The translations under genes were made by a program, and so were the position numbers. Under the pieces are notes generated by a model. That model worked only from the letters and a program-made list of their open reading frames with translations. It was not told the origin of the DNA and did not search any database. Positions 1 through 5,770 of a DNA stretch of 7,387 nt are shown here, one piece after another. Position 1 is the first letter of the stretch. The number at the start of each line of letters is the position of its first letter. The DNA comes from Treponema sp. (GTDB taxonomy: Bacteria > Spirochaetota > Spirochaetia > Treponematales > Breznakiellaceae): the NCBI GenBank assembly GCA_031289935.1, contig JAITON010000146.1:1-7387 (forward strand). Reading direction: 5' to 3'.

Positions 1-139
1 TGCGTGCAATCCTACCGGATTGCATTGCGCAAACTGGACTATTGGGAGATTCTGGCCGCCCCCAGCAGGGGCACCATCCGGCGTTGCCGGATGGGCGCAA
101 TCCGGCAGGATTGCGTGCAGTTTGCCCTTGCAAACTGCA
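1..139. repeat. Cluster of five perfect stem-loops at the left edge (REP-like array or structured RNA)
   Basis: Five short perfect inverted repeats follow one another. Arms 6-12/17-23 are GCAATCC/GGATTGC with a 4-nt loop. Arms 58-62/68-72 are GCCCC/GGGGC. Arms 74-82/86-94 are CCATCCGGC/GCCGGATGG with loop GTT. Arms 96-103/108-115 are CGCAATCC/GGATTGCG. Arms 116-125/130-139 are TGCAGTTTGC/GCAAACTGCA. The last four touch each other with 0-1 base between them. Hairpins one and four share the same GCAATCC arms, which suggests repeat units rather than chance. A single unpaired arm GCAAACTG at 29-36 is complementary to 118-125, so an alternative long-range pairing enclosing the middle hairpins is possible. 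I see no convincing coding sequence here. It may be a REP-like palindromic element, a structured non-coding RNA, or the leader of a gene left of the window. Confidence 0.65.
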
Positions 140-180
140 ACGCTGCTTTGTTCAAATCTTTTTGCCTTCAGCATGGCGTA

Positions 181-209
181 AGTCTATCCCTTCCTGATAA
201 TAATGTCAA
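181..209 (-). promoter_or_regulatory. Leftward sigma70-type promoter
   Basis: On the minus strand there is a perfect -35 TTGACA (204-209), exactly 17 bp of spacer, and a -10 TAGACT (181-186, 4 of 6 consensus). Transcription would start near 174 and run left through the hairpin cluster and out of the window. No start codon with a good ribosome site follows before the edge. The product is therefore either a non-coding RNA or a gene beyond position 1 with a long structured leader. Confidence 0.5.
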
Positions 210-219
210 GTCTTTTTGC

Positions 220-267
220 AAAAAAAATATCAAATCCCGAAAAAAAACGTCAAAAACCCCCGAAAAA
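220..267. other. Phased A-tracts, likely intrinsically curved DNA
   Basis: Runs of A occur at 220-227 (8), 240-247 (8), 252-256 (5) and 263-267 (5). Their centres are spaced about 20, 10.5 and 11 bp apart, close to the helical repeat, which is the known geometry for a static bend. The block sits directly upstream of the leftward -35, where it would act like an UP element. It lies about 90-130 bp upstream of the rightward promoter. A 12-bp palindrome GGGGAATTCCCC (270-281) adjoins it. Confidence 0.5.
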
Positions 268-320
268 CAGGGGAATTCCCCATCGGCTGTCCCCGCGCGG
301 CCCTTCGACCCGGTCTCATC

Positions 321-345
321 GTGTAGTTTGCACCGCAAACTACAC
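321..345. repeat. Perfect 11-bp stem-loop related to the left-edge hairpins
   Basis: Arms GTGTAGTTTGC (321-331) and GCAAACTACAC (335-345) pair perfectly around an ACC loop. The core AGTTTGC/GCAAACT is the same as in the hairpin at 116-139, so this looks like a second copy of one palindromic repeat family. It ends 7 bp before the -35 of the rightward promoter. No U-run follows on either strand, so it does not look like an intrinsic terminator. Confidence 0.6.
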
Positions 346-352
346 CGCGGCC

Positions 353-380
353 TTGCAAAAAACGGCAAATTACTTATAAT
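353..380 (+). promoter_or_regulatory. Sigma70-type promoter for the E2-like gene
   Basis: A -35 TTGCAA (353-358) is followed by a 16-bp spacer and a perfect -10 TATAAT (375-380). The predicted transcription start is near 387, which gives a leader of only about 20 nt before the start codon at 407. Confidence 0.65.
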
Positions 381-383
381 CAT

Positions 384-397
384 CTAGGCTAGCCTAG
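384..397. promoter_or_regulatory. 14-bp perfect palindrome at the transcription start, candidate operator
   Basis: CTAGGCTAGCCTAG is a perfect palindrome. It begins 3 bp after the -10 box and overlaps both the predicted transcription start and the first bases of the ribosome-binding site (AGGAG, 396-400). Its position suits a repressor operator. As RNA it could also fold and partly hide the ribosome site. No regulator for it is recognisable in the window. Confidence 0.4.
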
Positions 398-406
398 GAG
401 ATGAAC

Positions 407-1351
407 ATGATAAGACCGCCCCGCAGGGCTCTGAAACTTAGGGAAAGTATCCCCTTCGGCATTGAACGAAAAATGATCTCCAGCATCACCAGTAAGTCCT
501 GGCGCGAAGCGCCCCATGTGTCCTTTATCTACGAGGCGGACGTAACGGCCTTTCTGGAGGAATTCGGGAAGTTGAAGGCTGCCAGGATGCAAGCCGCCGG
601 GCGGCCCATGAGCCTGAATACCCTGCTGCTCCGGGTCGTGGTGGAGGCGGTAAGGGCAGCCCCCCGGCTGAACGCCCACATCGAGTTTCACCGCCATAGG
701 GTGTCCGGGCGGCTCAATGTAATAGAAGATATTAACATTTCCTCGCCCATGATCCTCCCTGACGGCAGGATGATGACCCTCAACCTGCGGGATTTTGGGA
801 ATAAGAGCCTGGACGAGATGACGGCCTCTATTGAGGACCTGCAGCACCGGCAGGCGGCCGCCAATCTGGACCTGGCTCTGATGGATGTGTCCCTGCGGGA
901 TACCTGGGAGCAGGTCTTCCGGGGGCGCATCCTCACGGCCCTGGGCCGGCTCTGGGGGGCCTATATCGGCCGGGACCGGCTGCGGCCCTTTTCCCGGGCA
1001 GAGAAGCGGGCCCACCAGCGGGAGGCTCCCGGGGACCGGCTGGGACCGGAGTTTCTGGAGGAGGGAACTATCACGGTGTCCAATATGGGGGCCATGACCC
1101 GGGGCATTTCCGGCTGTGTAGGGCTCCTGGAGCTGGTACCGCCCCAGGTTTTTGCCCTGGGGATCGCCGCTCTCCAGGAGAAGCCCCTGGCCGTGGCGGC
1201 GCCCGGCGGGGGGAGCCGGGTGGAAGTACGGCAGGTCCTGCCCTTCTGCCTGGTCTTTGACCACCGGGCCCTGGACTTTGGCGATGTGGTCCCCTTTATC
1301 CGCCGCCTGGATGAGGTCTTTGGGAAGCCGGAAATTATTCAGGGCTGGTAA
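407..1351 (+). CDS. Stand-alone 2-oxoacid dehydrogenase E2 catalytic-domain (CAT-like acyltransferase) protein
   Basis: This 314-residue protein matches the catalytic domain of dihydrolipoamide acyltransferases. Near the N-terminus PFGIERKMISSITSKSWREAPHV (16-38) has the pattern of the first helix of the fold. GTITVSNMGAM (220-230) matches the conserved G-T-x-T-x-S-N strand, and FDHRALDFGD (284-293) is the catalytic HRxxDxG motif, with His286 and Asp290 as the active-site pair. There is no N-terminal lipoyl domain or E1/E3-binding domain, and no E1 or E3 gene nearby, so it may not belong to a classical complex; its acyl donor and acceptor are unknown. The stretch around residues 150-215 is Arg-rich and does not resemble the usual E2 core. 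An ATG also exists at 401, but AGGAG at 396-400 abuts it; the ATG at 407 has a normal 6-nt spacing and is preferred. The family call is firm; the reaction is inferred. Confidence 0.85.
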   Translation: MIRPPRRALKLRESIPFGIERKMISSITSKSWREAPHVSFIYEADVTAFLEEFGKLKAARMQAAGRPMSLNTLLLRVVVEAVRAAPRLNAHIEFHRHRVSGRLNVIEDINISSPMILPDGRMMTLNLRDFGNKSLDEMTASIEDLQHRQAAANLDLALMDVSLRDTWEQVFRGRILTALGRLWGAYIGRDRLRPFSRAEKRAHQREAPGDRLGPEFLEEGTITVSNMGAMTRGISGCVGLLELVPPQVFALGIAALQEKPLAVAAPGGGSRVEVRQVLPFCLVFDHRALDFGDVVPFIRRLDEVFGKPEIIQGW

Positions 1352-1367
1352 GATGCCACTGGGAGCG

Positions 1368-2102
1368 CTATTCAGGCCGGATCTTACCGGAGCCGGAAAT
1401 GTGTGTGCTCATCTGCGGGTTTCCCCGGTAGAACAGGTCTCCTGAGCCTGATATGACCGCGTCCAGGCTCTGGCTTGCCCAGACCCGCGCCCTGCCTGAG
1501 CCGCTTACCCGGACAGAGGCCCTTTCCGCCTCGAAGTCCCGGCCGTTAAATTCCCCCGAACCGGATATCCGTAGGCTTAATGCCTTGCTGCGGCCGGTTA
1601 TTTTGGCGGCGCCTGAACCCGAAATGACAAACTCCAGCTCCGTCATGATCAGATCAGTCATAATCAGATCGGCCTTAATGCTCCCGGAGCCAGAAATCCT
1701 CATGCTCATGGATTGGCTTTGTAAGGGCTCAAGGATTTCGATAACGCCCGAACCCGAGGATGAGACCGCCGCCAGGGCATGAAGCGCCGGGCTGTACACG
1801 TCGATAATGAGTTTGGTAAAGGAATAGGAGCCCCAGTCGAGCCCCAGCCTGAGCTCGCCGCCCACGACCTCGGTCCTGACGTGCGATGCCAGGTTGCTGT
1901 CGGTGGTGATCTCCACCGCGTATTCCAGGCCCTCGTGGACCCGCACCGTGGCGCTTCCCCCGGATTGGAGCCGGCTAAACTCCCCAATACTGCGTTGTGT
2001 CGTGGTAATCGAGCCGTTACCCCTGATAAACCCCGTGATACAGGATACGTTGCCCATGCACATAATCCCTAGGGCAGCGAGTAAGATCGTGTTCTTGCTC
2101 AA
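1368..2102 (-). CDS. GIN-domain (DUF2807) lipoprotein with ISGSG repeats
   Basis: This 244-residue protein matches the putative auto-transporter adhesin head GIN domain (DUF2807). The N-terminus MSKNTILLAALGIMCMGNVS then Cys21 looks like a lipoprotein signal peptide with a loose lipobox (NVSC), the kind spirochaetes tolerate, so a membrane-anchored, exported protein is likely. The conserved start of the domain is at 40-55 (GEFSRLQSGGSATVRV). Six [IVS]SGSG turns follow from about 115 to 239, at 18-21 residue spacing except for one of 24, consistent with a right-handed beta-helix. The TTG at 2102 is chosen because CAGGAG lies 6 nt upstream; a further TTG at 2129 lacks a comparable site. It lies 30 bp after the LamG/Fn3 gene and is probably co-transcribed with it. 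The family's biochemical role is not established. It ends only 16 bp from the convergent E2 gene. Confidence 0.85.
   Translation of the reverse strand: MSKNTILLAALGIMCMGNVSCITGFIRGNGSITTTQRSIGEFSRLQSGGSATVRVHEGLEYAVEITTDSNLASHVRTEVVGGELRLGLDWGSYSFTKLIIDVYSPALHALAAVSSSGSGVIEILEPLQSQSMSMRISGSGSIKADLIMTDLIMTELEFVISGSGAAKITGRSKALSLRISGSGEFNGRDFEAERASVRVSGSGRARVWASQSLDAVISGSGDLFYRGNPQMSTHISGSGKIRPE
1642..1671. repeat. 15-bp in-frame tandem duplication inside the GIN gene
   Basis: The segments 1642-1656 and 1657-1671 differ at only two positions. They encode LIMTD and LIMTE (residues 146-155). The ISGSG-to-ISGSG spacing here is 24 residues against 18-21 elsewhere in the protein, which fits a 5-residue insertion by slippage. 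Confidence 0.75.
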
Positions 2103-2132
2103 TATAAACTCCTGGGCGCATCCTAGCAACTT

Positions 2133-3773
2133 TTACAGCGCCTGTCCAGGCCGGGCGCTGACTTCCCGGGAGAATTCGCCGGCGTGAAGCATCATCGTAC
2201 CGGAAGCTCCCGGTGCGGGGCCCTTGCGGTCGTAGGCCGCCACGGCGAAGAAGTAGAGCTTGCCGTTCTCCAGGCCCTCAATGCGGATTGAGGTAACCCC
2301 CCCCACGTCGATGGGGGAGGCCAGCCTGATGCCGCCGATCCGGGCGCCGGTGCCGAAATAGTCCCCCCGGCCCGTACCGTAGTAGACCAGATAGCCCAGG
2401 GTATCCGTATCGGGACTGCTCCTCCAGGATAGTTCCACGGCCCCGTCCCGGGCCTGGGCCGTAACTATGCCGGGCGGCTGTGGGGCCGCATCGGGGCGGT
2501 AGATCATACGGAGCTCCTCAAGGTAGGGGCTCGTTTCCCCGTCCGCCGAAGGGTAGAAGACCGCTGCCAACTGGACATAGCGCCCCTGGATAGCGCCCCC
2601 AAGATCCTTCCCCGGCAGAAGGGGGGTCCAGGGCTGGGCGGCGTCGAACCAGGGCAGGGCGGAGGTCCTGATAAAGAAACGGATCGCCGACTCATCGGCA
2701 AAGCCAAAGCTCCCGCCGGCGTTACCGGAGCCTGCGTATTCGTTGCCCAGCCTTTCCCCCGCGCCCGAGACCCGGCCCCCGGCGGCCTCCAGCCGGAGCA
2801 GTTCCGGGCTTCCCTCCCCCAGGTCGAAGATACGGGTCTCCATGCGGCCCCCGGCGGCGGCGTAACGGCCCAGAACCGGGGTCCCGGCAAAGGAACCGTA
2901 GATCGCGAGCTCGTCCAGGAGCCCCGAGAAGCGGCTCCCCAGGATAAAGCGGCTCCCCTCGCCGCTGAGCGGGACGTAGACTTCCCCCCCCTCCCGGCCC
3001 GTGGGAGTCGTGTGGGTAACACTCTCGGGCAGGCCGTTTACCAGGTACTCCAGGAGCCCTGTATCGGCGTCGTAGCGTATCAGGTGATGGCTCCAGGTCC
3101 GGGGAGTCAGGACCGTGACCCCTTCCAGGCTCAGATTAAGACGGCTGTCCCGTCCGGCGGAGGCAAAGAACTCCTGGAAGTTCCACCGGAGCCGGTTCCG
3201 CTGGGCAATACACTGGATATACTGGGGGGTCCCCGTTCCCCGGTCCCCCGGGAGTGTAGCGGACCAGCTCAGAAGCTGCTCCCCGTTCTCCATGGTAAGC
3301 GGGTAGAGCCAAAACTCGATGGAAAAGTCCCGGAAGCTCGAATTGGAGGCAAAGAGCGCGGCGGAGCTGAGGGGGCTGATGACCAAAGGCTCGGGCAGTC
3401 CCAGGGACGCCTGTATCCCCGCAGTATCGAGGGAAAAATTCGCCGCCCCGGCCCCCGAGCGGGCCCAGCTCCGGGAGACCGAGCTTACCGCATTGCTCAC
3501 CCTCACCGCATAGCGTCCGCTCGAATCCCTAAAGAGATCGGGCCGGCCCTCGTCAAAGGAGAGCAGCAGGTCGGGATTGCTCCGGGCATTGCCCGAAGCG
3601 GCGCTTAGGGTCAGGACCGGGTAGGGCCGCATTCCCCCCGATTCGGTGATATTCTGCCGGAACTCCGCCGCTCCCCAGAGCGCGGCGCCCCCCAGGCTGA
3701 TGGTTTCTTCCCCCAGGCCAAAAGCGGCGGATACCAGCGGCAGCAACAGCGCGAGCGCAAAAAAACGCTTCAT
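2133..3773 (-). CDS. Secreted LamG-like / fibronectin type III domain protein
   Basis: This is a 546-residue exported protein. Residues 1-19 form a classic signal peptide (MKRFF, then a Leu/Ala-rich core ending in SAAFG). Residues about 68-300 resemble a LamG/concanavalin-like jelly roll: DLLLSFDEG (68-76), FSIEFWLYPLT (150-160), TWSHHLIRYDADTGLLEYLVNG (226-247) and the closing strand LLDELAIYGS (285-294). Residues about 310-425 look like another beta-sandwich (RYVQLAAVFYP at 398-408, SPYLEELRMIYRP at 415-427) that I cannot name. Residues about 432-538 are a fibronectin type III domain (PPGIVTAQARDGAVELSW, then LGYLVYYG and LYFFAVAAYD). I see no catalytic site; binding to a glycan or protein at the surface or in the periplasm is inferred. 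The start has GGAGG 4 nt upstream. It is first in a likely two-gene unit with the GIN lipoprotein. Confidence 0.8.
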   Translation of the reverse strand: MKRFFALALLLPLVSAAFGLGEETISLGGAALWGAAEFRQNITESGGMRPYPVLTLSAASGNARSNPDLLLSFDEGRPDLFRDSSGRYAVRVSNAVSSVSRSWARSGAGAANFSLDTAGIQASLGLPEPLVISPLSSAALFASNSSFRDFSIEFWLYPLTMENGEQLLSWSATLPGDRGTGTPQYIQCIAQRNRLRWNFQEFFASAGRDSRLNLSLEGVTVLTPRTWSHHLIRYDADTGLLEYLVNGLPESVTHTTPTGREGGEVYVPLSGEGSRFILGSRFSGLLDELAIYGSFAGTPVLGRYAAAGGRMETRIFDLGEGSPELLRLEAAGGRVSGAGERLGNEYAGSGNAGGSFGFADESAIRFFIRTSALPWFDAAQPWTPLLPGKDLGGAIQGRYVQLAAVFYPSADGETSPYLEELRMIYRPDAAPQPPGIVTAQARDGAVELSWRSSPDTDTLGYLVYYGTGRGDYFGTGARIGGIRLASPIDVGGVTSIRIEGLENGKLYFFAVAAYDRKGPAPGASGTMMLHAGEFSREVSARPGQAL

Positions 3774-3794
3774 AAGCCCTCCATCTCCCTATTT

Positions 3795-3823
3795 ATTATC
3801 GGCCTTTTGGAGTATCCTGTATA
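3795..3823 (-). promoter_or_regulatory. Probable promoter of the LamG/GIN unit
   Basis: On the minus strand TATACA (3818-3823, 4 of 6) is followed by 17 bp and GATAAT (3795-3800, 5 of 6). The start would be near 3788, only about 14 nt before the start codon but just upstream of the GGAGG site. The same AT-rich block read on the plus strand gives TATTAT (3794-3799), which could be the -10 of the divergent yitT-like gene, though I see no good -35 for it. The two genes share a gap of only 58 bp, so their promoters must overlap. Confidence 0.4.
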
Positions 3824-3831
3824 GGAAGATT

Positions 3832-4749
3832 ATGCCAGACAAGAAATCAGCACTATTCAATATCCTCCGGCGGGAAACGTCTTCGAAACCCGCCCCTCCG
3901 GTAATGCGGGTTAGCCTCATCGTACTGGGGGCTCTGCTCATGGCCTTTAACCTGAACACCTTTGTCAATGCCGGGGGGCTTATCCCCGGGGGCTTTACAG
4001 GCCTGACCCTCCTTATCCAGGAGATTTGCCAGCGCTACGGGGGCTTCACCATCCCCTTTAGCGTGGTGCTCTACGCATTGAACGCCGTGCCCGCCGTGAT
4101 CTGTTTCCGGTTCATCGGGAAGCGCTTTGCCCTCTACTCCTGCCTGATGATTATCCTCTGCGGGATATTCACGGACTGGATGCCCTCCATGTTCATTGAC
4201 TTCCTGCAACTCCACGACAGTCTGCTTTCGGCGGTCTTTGGGGGCCTTTTGAACGCGGTGTCCATCGCCCTCTGCCTGTATGCCGACGGCACCAGCGGCG
4301 GCACGGACTTTATCGCCATATTCATCTCCGAAAAATACAAGAGGGACGCCTGGAACTATATCTTTGCGGGCAACTGCGTGATCCTGGGCCTGGCCGCCTG
4401 GCTCTTTGCCCTGGACAAGGCCCTCTACTCGATTATCTTCCAGTTTACCACCACCTATGCCCTGGGGGCCCTCTACCGGGGCTACCAGCAGAAGACCCTG
4501 CTCATCATCACGTCCAAGCCTGATGAGGTCTACGCCCTGATCCGGGACGAGACCCACCACGATGCCACGGCCTTTACGGGCCTGGGCTATTACCAGAAGA
4601 AGGATAGGGTGATGCTCTATTCGGTGGTGGGGGCCGGCCAGGCGAACACCCTCATCGCCGCCATACGCCGGATCGACCCTGCGGCCTTCATCAATATCCT
4701 CAAGACCGAGGTGCTCAGCGGCCGCTTCTACCGGAAGGCCAAGGATTAG
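3832..4749 (+). CDS. YitT-family (DUF161/DUF2179) integral membrane protein
   Basis: This 305-residue protein matches the YitT family of multi-pass inner-membrane proteins, whose transport role is not firmly known. After a charged cytosolic N-terminus (1-24) come hydrophobic segments at about 26-46, 52-66, 76-95, 99-116, 132-150 and 176-195. The family's GG-rich turn appears as NAGGLIPGGFTGLTLL (46-61), and its repeat as DGTSGGTDFIAIFIS (152-166), consistent with an internally duplicated fold. Residues about 221-300 form the C-terminal DUF2179 cytosolic domain (KTLLIITSKPDEV, ending FINILKTEVLSGRFY). The frame is open further upstream, but the ATG at 3832 has AGGAAG just before it and gives the family's usual length. 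It is divergent from the LamG gene and convergent with the AraC gene. No functional partner is evident. Confidence 0.9.
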   Translation: MPDKKSALFNILRRETSSKPAPPVMRVSLIVLGALLMAFNLNTFVNAGGLIPGGFTGLTLLIQEICQRYGGFTIPFSVVLYALNAVPAVICFRFIGKRFALYSCLMIILCGIFTDWMPSMFIDFLQLHDSLLSAVFGGLLNAVSIALCLYADGTSGGTDFIAIFISEKYKRDAWNYIFAGNCVILGLAAWLFALDKALYSIIFQFTTTYALGALYRGYQQKTLLIITSKPDEVYALIRDETHHDATAFTGLGYYQKKDRVMLYSVVGAGQANTLIAAIRRIDPAAFINILKTEVLSGRFYRKAKD

Positions 4750-4781
4750 ACCGCCGGCTGCTGAGCGTGTCCTTGCCTGAG

Positions 4782-4979
4782 CACGAGCCCTCCGTGGCCA
4801 GCCACGAGCCTTCCGTGGCCAGCCACGAGCCTTCCGTGGCCAGCCACGAGCCCTCTGTGGCCAGCCACGAGCCTTCCGTGGCCAGCCACGAGCCCTCTGT
4901 GGCCAGCCACAAGCCTTCCGTGGCCGGCCACGAGCCTTCCGTGGCCGGCCACAAGCCCTCTGTGGCCGGCCACAAGCCC
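4782..4979. repeat. Minisatellite: nine 21-bp units plus a partial tenth
   Basis: Nine head-to-tail 21-bp units start at 4782, 4803, 4824, 4845, 4866, 4887, 4908, 4929 and 4950, with the first 9 bases of a tenth at 4971-4979. Each begins CACGAGCC or CACAAGCC and contains GTGGCC. Only four positions vary (4, 9, 12 and 19 of the unit), all by transitions. Units 1-6 carry CCAGC and units 7-9 CCGGC. Each junction forms GTGGCCAGCCAC or, in the last three, the perfect 12-bp palindrome GTGGCCGGCCAC (4920-4931, 4941-4952, 4962-4973). The array fills most of the gap between two convergent genes and touches the stop codon of the AraC gene. Because 21 is a multiple of 3 and the unit lacks stops, several frames stay open through it. 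There are no unique spacers, so it is not a CRISPR array. Confidence 0.95.
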
Positions 4980-5726
4980 CTAGCCCAGATCACCGGCATA
5001 CTGCCTGGGGGTAAGACCGAATTCCTTTTTGAAACAGCGGATAAAGTAACTTTGGGAGCAGAAACCCAGGATAAAGGCCACATGGCGGGGCCCGTATTGT
5101 TCGCGGAGCAGTACCCGGGCCTCGGCGAGTTTCTGTTTCATGATATAGGCGCCGATCGTAAGGCCCAGCTCTTTCTTGAAAAGGGCCGAAAGGTAATCCT
5201 GCGAAAGGCCGCTTTCGGCGGCCAGCGCGGCCAGGCGGATCTTGTCGTGGAGATTCCGGCTGATGTAGCTAACGCAGCGGCGTATGGGCGCGGAGTAGGG
5301 CGCCCGCCCGGCAATTTTGCTCACCTCCTGCGCCAGGCCGTAGAGCTTTTCCGCCAGGAAGCGGTAGATTTCTTGGGAGCTTTCCAGGCTGTCGATTTCC
5401 TGAATGTACCGGTCCGAAAGATTATACAGGATGAATTCCTCCATGCCGCCCTGAATGGCGTAGCGGACAGCCAGGGTGATGCAGCTCACCGCCATATACT
5501 GCGCCTGGCGTAGATCGTTATTGGAAAGCCGCCCGACCACCAGCCCCTGGGAAAGATGCTCCTTGACCATGAGCTTGAGCCGCTCGGCGTCGCCGGCCTG
5601 AATGCAGGAGTAGATCATCACTTCGGTCTGATAGGGTGTGTGGCTGCGTCCCGACTCGCGCTGCTCGAAAAAGGGATCCGCCGTGTCCTTGGGGAGTACT
5701 TCAATCGAAATCAGTTCATGGTTCAT
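4980..5726 (-). CDS. AraC/XylS-family transcriptional regulator
   Basis: This 248-residue protein has a C-terminal AraC-type double helix-turn-helix at about 150-244. The first HTH is DKIRLAALAAESGLSQDYLSALFKKELG and the second ends in the signature HVAFILGFCSQSYFIRCFKKEFGLTPRQYA. The N-terminal 145 residues (including YSCIQAGDAERLKLMV and NNDLRQAQYMAVSCITLAVR) are helical and resemble the uncharacterised N-termini of many AraC regulators in Firmicutes and spirochaetes; no cupin sugar pocket is evident. It is divergently placed from the GH1 gene, so local control of that gene in response to a glucoside is the natural inference. The start at 5726 has only GAGG one base upstream, a poor site, so the true start is not certain. 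The TAG stop adjoins the minisatellite, whose array remains open in this same frame. Confidence 0.88.
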   Translation of the reverse strand: MNHELISIEVLPKDTADPFFEQRESGRSHTPYQTEVMIYSCIQAGDAERLKLMVKEHLSQGLVVGRLSNNDLRQAQYMAVSCITLAVRYAIQGGMEEFILYNLSDRYIQEIDSLESSQEIYRFLAEKLYGLAQEVSKIAGRAPYSAPIRRCVSYISRNLHDKIRLAALAAESGLSQDYLSALFKKELGLTIGAYIMKQKLAEARVLLREQYGPRHVAFILGFCSQSYFIRCFKKEFGLTPRQYAGDLG

Positions 5727-5740
5727 GCCTCAGAGTTTAG

Positions 5741-5770
5741 CACGGATTTATGAAAAAAACCACGCTTTTC
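5741..5770. promoter_or_regulatory. Candidate AraC-type direct-repeat operator
   Basis: CACGGATTTA (5741-5750) and CACGCTTTTC (5761-5770) agree at 7 of 10 positions and start 20 bp apart, close to two helical turns, as is typical for AraC-family half-sites. The second copy adjoins the predicted -10 of the GH1 gene, which is where an activator of this family would touch RNA polymerase. The match is short and could be chance. Confidence 0.25.

Noticed and set aside
252..273. Minus-strand intrinsic terminator (CCCC/GGGG hairpin followed by T-runs)
   Set aside because: The stem is only 4 bp with an 8-nt loop, and no minus-strand gene ends here; the T-runs are better explained as phased A-tracts of the leftward promoter.
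4..387. Plus-strand open frame across the hairpin region
   Set aside because: It has no ribosome-binding site, runs through palindromes, A-tracts and the promoter of the next gene, and its composition is not protein-like.
389..1264. Long minus-strand open frame opposite the E2-like gene (291 residues)
   Set aside because: Its sequence is Pro/Gly/His-rich with no recognisable domain, as expected for the antisense of a GC-rich gene; the plus strand encodes an intact E2 catalytic domain.
1352..1367. Shared terminator between the convergent E2 and GIN genes
   Set aside because: The 16-bp gap has no stem-loop or T-run on either strand.
3012..3608. Plus-strand open frame opposite the LamG/Fn3 gene
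   Set aside because: It has no domain, no start signals, and lies fully antisense to a gene with signal peptide and Fn3 motifs.
3853..4560. Minus-strand open frame opposite the yitT-like gene
   Set aside because: It is the antisense shadow of a gene with clear family motifs and membrane segments.
4713..4766. Inverted repeat GCTCAGC/GCTGAGC spanning the yitT stop codon
   Set aside because: There are only 7 bp of pairing with a loop of about 40 nt and no U-run; probably chance.
4782..4979. CRISPR array
   Set aside because: The repeats are directly contiguous 21-bp units without unique spacers, and no cas gene is present.
4767..5513. Plus-strand open frame with HEPSVAS heptads continuing antisense to the AraC gene
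   Set aside because: It begins at a GTG with no ribosome site, consists of the minisatellite plus the antisense of a well-supported regulator, and the downstream part resembles no protein. The stop-free 21-bp unit explains the open frame.
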